From Begonia masoniana (Eukaryota; Streptophyta; Magnoliopsida; Cucurbitales; Begoniaceae), in the NCBI GenBank assembly GCA_022432975.1, contig CM039506.1, positions 11,226,831 through 11,290,830 on the forward strand: a stretch of DNA of 64,000 nt, written 5' to 3'. The position numbers were made by a program, and so were the translations under genes. The notes beneath the pieces were generated by a model. It searched no databases. It saw only the letters and a program-made list of their open reading frames with translations, and was not told the DNA's origin. Below, piece by piece: positions 57,354 to 64,000 of this stretch. Position 1 is the first letter of the stretch; every line of letters begins with the position of its first letter.

Positions 57354-57850
57354 ACTTCATCTGCCGATGAAGTCAACATAACTTCATCTGCCGATGAAGT
57401 CAACATAACTTCATCTGCCGATGAAGTCAACATAACTTCATCTGCCGATGAAGTCAACATAACTTCATCTGCCGATGAAGTCAACATAACTTCATCTGCC
57501 GATGAAGTCAACATAACTTCATCTGCCGATGAAGTCAACATAACTTCATCTGCCGATGAAGTCAACATAACTTCATCTGCCGATGAAGTCAACATAACTT
57601 CATCTGCCGATGAAGTCAACATAACTTCATCTGCCGATGAAGTCAACATAACTTCATCTGCCGATGAAGTCAACATAACTTCATCTGCCGATGAAGTCAA
57701 CATAACTTCATCTGCCGATGAAGTCAACATAACTTCATCTGCCGATGAAGTCAACATAACTTCATCTGCCGATGAAGTCAACATAACTTCATCTGCCGAT
57801 GAAGTCAACATAACTTCATCTGCCGATGAAGTCAACATAACTTCATCTGT
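57354..57850. repeat. 27-bp minisatellite, about 18 copies
   Basis: Unit ACTTCATCTGCCGATGAAGT plus CAACATA, essentially identical copies. Each unit holds the inverted repeat ACTTCATC-TGCC-GATGAAGT. Because 27 is a multiple of three, it is open in both directions (206 and 228 codons); these frames are repeat artefacts. Confidence 0.95.
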
Positions 57851-58277
57851 TGAAATGCAATTCCTGTCATGAAAACTCAACTACTCAGACTGAATCTTAA
57901 CTACTATTCCTCCACACTGACAGACATCAGTTAAACCGCCCCTCAGCTGCCAGAACATTGAATAGGTGCACTCCTCCAACCCGGCTAGTCCTCAGTTAAC
58001 TCAGTAAACACACCTGCTGTCACTTCTTCACCTACATCACAAAACTCATCTATTAGCCCTAATGCTAAGTAAGTAATGCAAAATGAAATGAATTACTGAA
58101 ACATAACTCCTAATCATAGCAGTTTCTACTTTCTCATCTCAGTTGCTCATTCTCGTTCTGATTCAGACCCTCTGTGAAATTGGGAGTTAGATCAACTCTC
58201 CCAAAGTATATATCCACTGACTCATTAAGGGGCGGATTATTTCCCTTAACAGTAAATCTAATTCACATGTTCAGATA

Positions 58278-59275
58278 ACTTCATCTGCCGATGAAGTCAA
58301 CATAACTTCATCTGCCGATGAAGTCAACATAACTTCATCTGCCGATGAAGTCAACATAACTTCATCTGCCGATGAAGTCAACATAACTTCATCTGCCGAT
58401 GAAGTCAACATAACTTCATCTGCCGATGAAGTCAACATAACTTCATCTGCCGATGAAGTCAACATAACTTCATCTGCCGATGAAGTCAACATAACTTCAT
58501 CTGCCGATGAAGTCAACATAACTTCATCTGCCGATGAAGTCAACATAACTTCATCTGCCGATGAAGTCAACATAACTTCATCTGCCGATGAAGTCAACAT
58601 AACTTCATCTGCCGATGAAGTCAACATAACTTCATCTGCCGATGAAGTCAACATAACTTCATCTGCCGATGAAGTCAACATAACTTCATCTGCCGATGAA
58701 GTCAACATAACTTCATCTGCCGATGAAGTCAACATAACTTCATCTGCCGATGAAGTCAACATAACTTCATCTGCCGATGAAGTCAACATAACTTCATCTG
58801 CCGATGAAGTCAACATAACTTCATCTGCCGATGAAGTCAACATAACTTCATCTGCCGATGAAGTCAACATAACTTCATCTGCCGATGAAGTCAACATAAC
58901 TTCATCTGCCGATGAAGTCAACATAACTTCATCTGCCGATGAAGTCAACATAACTTCATCTGCCGATGAAGTCAACATAACTTCATCTGCCGATGAAGTC
59001 AACATAACTTCATCTGCCGATGAAGTCAACATAACTTCATCTGCCGATGAAGTCAACATAACTTCATCTGCCGATGAAGTCAACATAACTTCATCTGCCG
59101 ATGAAGTCAACATAACTTCATCTGCCGATGAAGTCAACATAACTTCATCTGCCGATGAAGTCAACATAACTTCATCTGCCGATGAAGTCAACATAACTTC
59201 ATCTGCCGATGAAGTCAACATAACTTCATCTGCCGATGAAGTCAACATAACTTCATCTGCCGATGAAGTCAACAT
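58278..59275. repeat. 27-bp minisatellite, about 37 copies
   Basis: Same unit as the array at 57354, homogeneous throughout, starting abruptly within intron-2-type sequence (GTTCAGATAACTTC) and ending at CAACATCAAAACATG. The 335-codon open frame across it is not a gene. Confidence 0.95.
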
Positions 59276-61039
59276 CAAAACATGTTCAAAACTTTGAAAT
59301 CAATTCTGTCATGAAAACTCAACATACTCAGGACTGAATCTTTAACTACTAGTCCTCCACACTGACAGACATCAGTTAAACCGCCCCATCAGCTGCCAGA
59401 ACATTGAATAGGTGCACTCCTCCAACCCGGCTAGTCCTCAGTTAACTCAGTAAACACACCTGCTGTCACTTCTTCACCTACATCACAAAACTCATCTATT
59501 AGCCTATGCTAAGTAAGTAATGCAAAATGAAATGAATTACTGAAACATAAACTCCTAATCATGCAGTTTCTACTTCTCATCTCAGTTGCTCATTCATCGT
59601 TTCTGATTCAGATCCCTCTGTGAAATTGGGAGTTAGATCAACTCTCCCAAAGTATATATCCACTGACTCATTAAGGGGCGGATTATTTCCAGTTAATCTA
59701 TTCCCTGTTCAGATCCCCCTGTGAAATTGGAAGTTGGATCAGCTCTTCCAAAGTATATTTATATCCACTGTCTCATAAGGGGCGGATTAATTCCCTTAAT
59801 AGTAAGTCTGATTCACTTTGCTGTTTCATCACATTTCAATCCTCTCCATACCAATATGTATTCAAATCATTTTCGTATACATTTTGAAAACATGATGCAT
59901 GGCATACACACACAATCCAAGTAAATACAAACCTAACGTTTTGTGATGTAGGCCCGAAGGCACAAGCAAACATACCTTACCTGATCTCCTGGAAATCACT
60001 CGTTTTCCAATACTCTCGAAGCCTTGCCCACCTAGTTTCATAAGCAGAATACCGATTAGATTACCACTAACTGTATCCTACATCACTCAGAAACCTAAGG
60101 AGCTAGTTTGGAAGTTCTGGTCATCATACACTCTCAGCTCAGTTACTAAATCCCCGAACTCATTCATTCACAATATCGACATAACACACACACATTGCGC
60201 TCCCTCTGCTATCTAACCACTGAAATCTCAAGTGAACGAAAGGAAAACTTACCTAGTTGAGGAATGAGGATCGGTAAGGAGAATCGCCTGGAGTTCTGCT
60301 GAGCCTGAGCTGAATACCGAGAAAGGAGAAATGAGGGAATAGTGGCGGCTAAACCTCATTAAACCCTTCCTTAAATACATTTTCCACTTTTCAAAATGCT
60401 AATTACTCTTTTGCCCTTGCATAGTTATTTATTAACCTAATCATCATTTTCTCCCAAATCCTCACATTATAAAGGGTTAGTTAAATTCGGTTCAATAGAA
60501 CCGGGTGCTACATTAACCTTCAATAACATTAATGGCATTAGCGTCTATATTACCAGATTCGTACCAATATCAAATTTCTCAAAGTCTAAACATCGACAAC
60601 ATCAGAATCCTATCCTCAATGCCATTAAATAAGAAGACTCAAAGACATTATCATTATCTTAACATCGACCGATTCTCAATCTACAACTTTAGCCAATAAT
60701 CATCCCTCCATCGAAGGCTAAATAAACGAATCATCTAAACCTTACCTAGAGTCTTGAACTTCGAAGAAATCGATCGCTGATGGAGGAATTTGCTGGCTGC
60801 GCCAGAGGGAAGGTTCTAGAGAAAAAGAATCGTCTAAGAGAGGGAGGAGTCGGCTGCAGAATCGTGGAAGGGGTTTTAGTGAGGTTTTAGACTTTCCTTT
60901 TTCTATTTATATAGATTCAAATCAACTTTAATTACAATTTTTGCCATTAAACCTACTCCCCATTTATAATTTCCTTATTCCATAACCACCCCATAAATAT
61001 TCACAGAATAAATTCCCAACCAAGGTGATGGTTGTTACA

Positions 61040-61341
61040 GTGTCTCATGCTTCCTTTGAAGTTGATGCACCGATAATCTTCTCAAAACCCGACTCCTCTA
61101 CTACTTGAAACAAAAGATAGAGAGCGGTCTTATCCATCACTCACATTTCTTTCAACTCTTTTAATTGATTCGCCGTTAAGGAATCAATAGCTTCTGCCTC
61201 CGTGAAGCTGATTTCGACAACTTTCCATGTGTCTTGTGCGTCGAGCAATGCATGCATTTTAATACTCCAATTGTCGTAGTTCATCTTGGTGAATCGTGGT
61301 ACCGGCATCCGCCCCAACGATGTTCTCTTGTAGTTAGACAT
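61040..61341 (-). pseudogene. Ty1/copia Gag N-terminal part
   Basis: The ATG at 61339-61341 opens MSNYKRTSLGRMPVPRFTKM, NYDNWSIKMHALLDAQDTWK, the classical start of Ty1/copia Gag. A stop lies at 61141 and the homology goes on as ALLIYQVVEESGFEKI-like sequence to the LTR at 61039. It belongs with the pieces at 52601-55445. Confidence 0.85.
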
Positions 61342-61343
61342 GA

Positions 61344-61355
61344 CTCTAATACCAA
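61344..61355 (-). promoter_or_regulatory. Primer-binding site of the Ty1/copia element
   Basis: The minus strand reads TTGGTATTAGAG, a Met-tRNA-type site with one change, next to the Gag start and the LTR edge at about 61358. Confidence 0.7.
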
Positions 61356-61357
61356 TT

Positions 61358-61552
61358 TGATAATCAAATTAGTGTTTGTCTTGGAGAGGAAGAAATATGG
61401 ACACTAAATAACAATCTTCTCAAATATAATTCTATTTCTTCTCTCACACATATTAATGAAATATATTGTAATATTTATAGTATCATGCTTGACTCTTGAC
61501 ATTCATACAATAAACATATTTATAAAAAAAATCGGAATACCAAACATTACAT
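61358..61552 (-). mobile_element. Ty1/copia right (5') LTR, outer end uncertain
   Basis: Starts TGATAATCAAATTAG on the plus strand next to the PBS. AT-rich, with TATAAATATG-like sequence. The outer end is not certain; no second LTR remains in the window for comparison. 61553-61780 shows no feature I can name. Confidence 0.45.
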
Positions 61553-61779
61553 TTATTTCTGACCCTTTATTACTAAAACAGTCATAACTTCTTCTAAAAA
61601 ACTCCAAACGACTTGAAACTTAAACCATTCGAAAGTAGACTTGAGGAGCTTCAAATCCATAGGTCATACGTTAAAATTGAATGTTGTTGGTCCCTTCAAA
61701 TTTTTGTTCAAAATAGCCTATTTGAAACTAACAGCTTGTTTGAGTTTAATTCTCAACAAAACTAAGTACTACCCAAAAT

Positions 61780-61955
61780 AACGAGGTTATAGTTTTCATT
61801 GAGCTTCCTAGTTAGAGATTACAAACTGTAACTAAGCTTTAGTATACCCAATCCCCTTCTTCAAATTGCACATCCAGCCTATGTACATCAGCTTGATTCT
61901 TCATCTTGGATTGAGCTTGATCGAGGTGACTTTTAAGTTCATCAATAGTGACATT
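61780..61955 (-). pseudogene. Ty3/gypsy integrase C-terminal fragment
   Basis: The minus strand reads TIDELKSHLDQAQSKMKNQA, DVHRLDVQFEEGDWVY, then after a frameshift SLTRKLNEN...ILG. This matches the integrase C-terminal module of gypsy Pol (helical 'QAQ.RMK..AD..R..V.F..GD.VYLK' followed by the GPF block), and differs from the Tekay copies here, so it comes from another gypsy lineage. It is cut by the LTR at 61959. Confidence 0.7.
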
Positions 61956-61958
61956 TCT

Positions 61959-64000
61959 TGTAGCGACCCCTAATACTGTACCCATTTTTACCATACAAAT
62001 TTTTCTTTTTAAATTCTATGTTTATCCTATAACGTAAAAGCGGAAATTTAAAACGTTGACAGAATTAAAAACCATTGTAAACTATTTAAATAAAGTTAAA
62101 ACAATTATTTAAAACAATTAAAATAACAGAAAACGTTTTGGGGACAAAAAGGGACTTTTGTCACTAAAACGTGGTGGCGATCGCTGGTTTTGCCAGCGAT
62201 CACCTGGGTGAAGCGATCACGGTCGCAACGACCAACACGAGGGGCGATCGATCGCCCGTTTCGGGAGATCGATCGCCACACGCTCTGGAATTTTTCCAGA
62301 GTGTGTAACGCTTGGGCGATCGATCGCCCAGAAGGGGTGAGCGATCGCCATGTCCTCTGGATTTTTCCAGAGGACAGGCGTTCCTCCCTTCCTCTTTTCT
62401 TTTCTTTTCTTTTCTTCATTTCCCTGCACACACATCTAACTCAACTTCTTTAACACATTTTCACTTACATCAACATGCTTCATAATTCCTTCAATAAATT
62501 TCATCTAAAACAATGACTCAAAACATGTTTAAAAACATAACCTGATTTCATAAAAACAAACCGCGTGGATACGTTTAAAAACTGAACATTTCCCTAAAAC
62601 CAAACATTTACAAATACATTTTCAAAACGTTTAGAATATCAAAACACATCCTATCCACTATCCAGAACCAAACATCATAAAATGTTTCTAACTATACTAT
62701 AATCCACTATACAATCCAAATTTGTCCAAAACTCTCAAAATACCTAACCATTTTCTCCCCACAGGTCAAAATACGCGTCGACTGCCCATGCACACCACCG
62801 CAGCCGTTCTTCTTCAACCATCCTGTCCATGGGGTGGAGGAACGTCGTCCTCACCTGCTTCTATATCACCTACACCATACAGACACACTATGAGCTAAAG
62901 GCTCAGTAAGCTTCGTAAATGTAAATGCATGCAGTGCGTATGAGTTTCAGAAATCATGCTCATTTTCTTTTTATTACGTCTCAGACAGAATGTCACTGAG
63001 GTCTCAGCCTATTAGATGGAGAGGACACATCCCGCGGTCGGACTGCTCTCTTCACCTAACCGGGGGGGGGGGTACACGCTCGCACCCATAACAGCCGTGC
63101 CTGAGCCCCACCTCGCGTAACCAGATAACAGATTACATGGATTAATTACATTCGTTCATTTCATTTTCTTAAACACGTGCAGAAATTCGTTTTCATGCTA
63201 TTTTAAAATACGTGATGCATGAACAATTATAGGCATAAAGTAAACAAGCATCATACATACCATCAAGACTATAAAAAAATAACCTATATAAAAGAACTAA
63301 CCCTATCTACCCAACCAAAGCATATAAACAAACAACTCTTCAGAGATCCTCGACGCGACATCGACATACGGTGTAGGCCACTTGGCCAAGTAAGTCACGA
63401 GAACTTACCTCGTGCGCTGAACTTCGAGCTCCGTCCACGAGCGTTGTTCGTCTGAGGCAAAACAACACAACAATTGTCATTAAACGAGATTTAAACCGTT
63501 AAACGTCTAAATTTAACGAAACCTTAACTAAGGAAACTTTCCTAAAATTCTAACTTAATTCTTTGAGACATTTTATCGATCAATTCAAGCTCGTGAATTT
63601 CCAAAACTCCATTAATGGAGGTTTATGAAATCTCATACATCCGGTTTTCAACTTAAACGCCGCATACACTCTAACTTTCGTCCAATAACGTTTAATACGT
63701 TAAATATACTCACTAATACGATAAACCTATCTATTTCTAACTTTAAACTACGTTTTTCACAAAACCTAAACGAAACCCTAACTGTTAAACAATCCGAAAA
63801 CTACGAATAAACTTTCCAAAACTATAGAACCTTACCTAGAATCGAGTTTGAGGAAGAAAACGTGAAGAACGGAGGACGAACGGAGGATGAACGATCGTCG
63901 AAAATGGAGAATCGCCGTGAGGAGTTGCCGGAGGACAAAAATCACAGGAGAAGAAAAGTGGCGTGGAGAAGAAGAAGAAGCAAGTGTTTTAATTATACTT
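61959..64000 (-). mobile_element. LTR of the second family (minus), cut by the window end
   Basis: Starts TGTAGCGACCCC and shares TAATACTGTACCC with the LTR at 12115. Palindromic GCGATC zone at 62165-62385, arms 62869-62881 and 63365-63377, TGAGC-CTTTA-GCTCA hairpin near 62892-62906, GGCC-ACTT-GGCC hairpin near 63377-63388, donor near 63405-63415 (inverted ACTTACCTCG). A run of G near 63061-63070 may be length-uncertain. The right end is outside the window. Confidence 0.85.
62165..62385. repeat. GCGATCGATCGCC palindromic zone
   Basis: Repeated GGGCGATCGATCGCCC-type palindromes and CTCTGGAATTTTTCCAGAG hairpins, CpG-rich, at the same LTR position as 12376-12612. Confidence 0.85.

Larger units (their letters stand above)
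56959..60512 (-). mobile_element. Solo Tekay-type LTR (minus) with two expanded minisatellites, TSD TTAAC
   Basis: TGTAACGCCCCGAG to CCGGGTGCTACA, 3554 bp, flanked by TTAAC (56954-56958 and 60513-60517). Longer than its relatives (about 2.2 kb) because of two 27-bp arrays and a repeat of about 420 bp of mid-LTR sequence (57851-58277 resembles 59290-59710). The right part carries the normal leader: UUCG hairpin near 59950, donors near 59980 and 60250, TATA-like box near 60372. Confidence 0.92.
55446..61039 (-). mobile_element. Gypsy-type LTR (minus), left end lost, split by a nested LTR
   Basis: LTR parts 55446-56958 and 60518-61039, joined across the nested element by TTAAC repeats. The right terminus GTTGTTACA at 61039 is intact; the left one (expected TGTAACG) is absent. 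Same family as 4111-9056 but with a GGACGAC repeat zone (55446-55745) instead of the 37-bp array. Leader arms 56719-56732 and 56053-56066 with one mismatch, GGCC-loop-GGCC hairpin near 56733-56746. A CCCTTCAGACAATATCCATA-type GC-rich interval at 56219-56420 opens a short spurious ORF. Confidence 0.75.

Noticed and set aside
57194..59278. Long open frames of 206, 228 and 335 codons on both strands
   Set aside because: They are made of the 27-bp minisatellite, whose unit length is a multiple of three and has no stop in those frames; the repetitive peptide has no domain and the frames run on both strands.
62165..62385. Cyanobacterial HIP1-type GCGATCGC repeats indicating bacterial or plastid DNA
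   Set aside because: The palindromes are part of an LTR family found at three places with plant retrotransposon ends; no organelle or bacterial genes nearby.

Overview
This window is plant nuclear DNA, most likely from a eudicot, made almost wholly of nested LTR retrotransposons. The evidence is a Sirevirus (Ty1/copia), Tekay-type Ty3/gypsy chromoviruses, Cassandra elements whose LTRs carry a 5S rRNA-derived domain, initiator-Met-type primer sites throughout, and a broken plant synaptotagmin gene. No intact cellular gene, tRNA, CRISPR array or prokaryotic feature is visible.

Layout. From about 1.8 to 45.8 kb lies one Sirevirus on the minus strand. Its gag, protease, integrase, RT, RNase H and envelope-like ORF are spread over 44 kb because other elements landed in it. 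Digital excision is supported by 5-bp target-site duplications (TSDs): solo LTRs at 12115-14779 (TAATG), 16090-18238 (CTTCT) and 18900-21186 (ACAGT/ATAGT); a full plus-strand Tekay element at 22082-31072 (ATATG); and a full minus-strand Tekay element at 31308-45313 (GTTTG). The minus-strand Tekay itself holds two further solo LTRs (32486-34831, AAACC; 40504-42880, ACAGG/ACGGG). Cassandra copies lie at 1.5-1.8 and 9.1-10.1 kb, and a long LTR with a 3.6-kb minisatellite at 4.1-9.05 kb. Beyond 45.8 kb are synaptotagmin pseudogene pieces split by a solo LTR (46080-47942, AGAAG), rearranged LTRs (48.4-52.6 kb), a decayed Ty1/copia element (52.6-61.5 kb) broken by LTRs that contain 27-bp minisatellites, a gypsy integrase scrap, and an LTR running off the right edge.

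How the parts work together. The gypsy elements encode Gag, protease, RT, RNase H and integrase with a chromodomain-like tail, but every copy here carries lesions. Only the plus-strand Tekay is close to intact: one 1-nt deletion and one nonsense codon, with about a dozen differences by eye between its LTRs.

The most interesting signal is in the LTRs. At least six divergent LTR families share one leader architecture in the sense strand: TATA-like box, predicted intron 1, predicted intron 2, then a variable minisatellite and the 3' end. In intron 2 a short arm just after the 5' splice site (core CCTACATCAC) pairs with an arm that contains the 3' splice site (GTGATGTAGG). The pairing is kept between families by compensatory and G-U changes. 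Each arm is flanked by a small covarying hairpin. I propose a conserved RNA structure controlling splicing or genomic RNA fate; this is inference from sequence.
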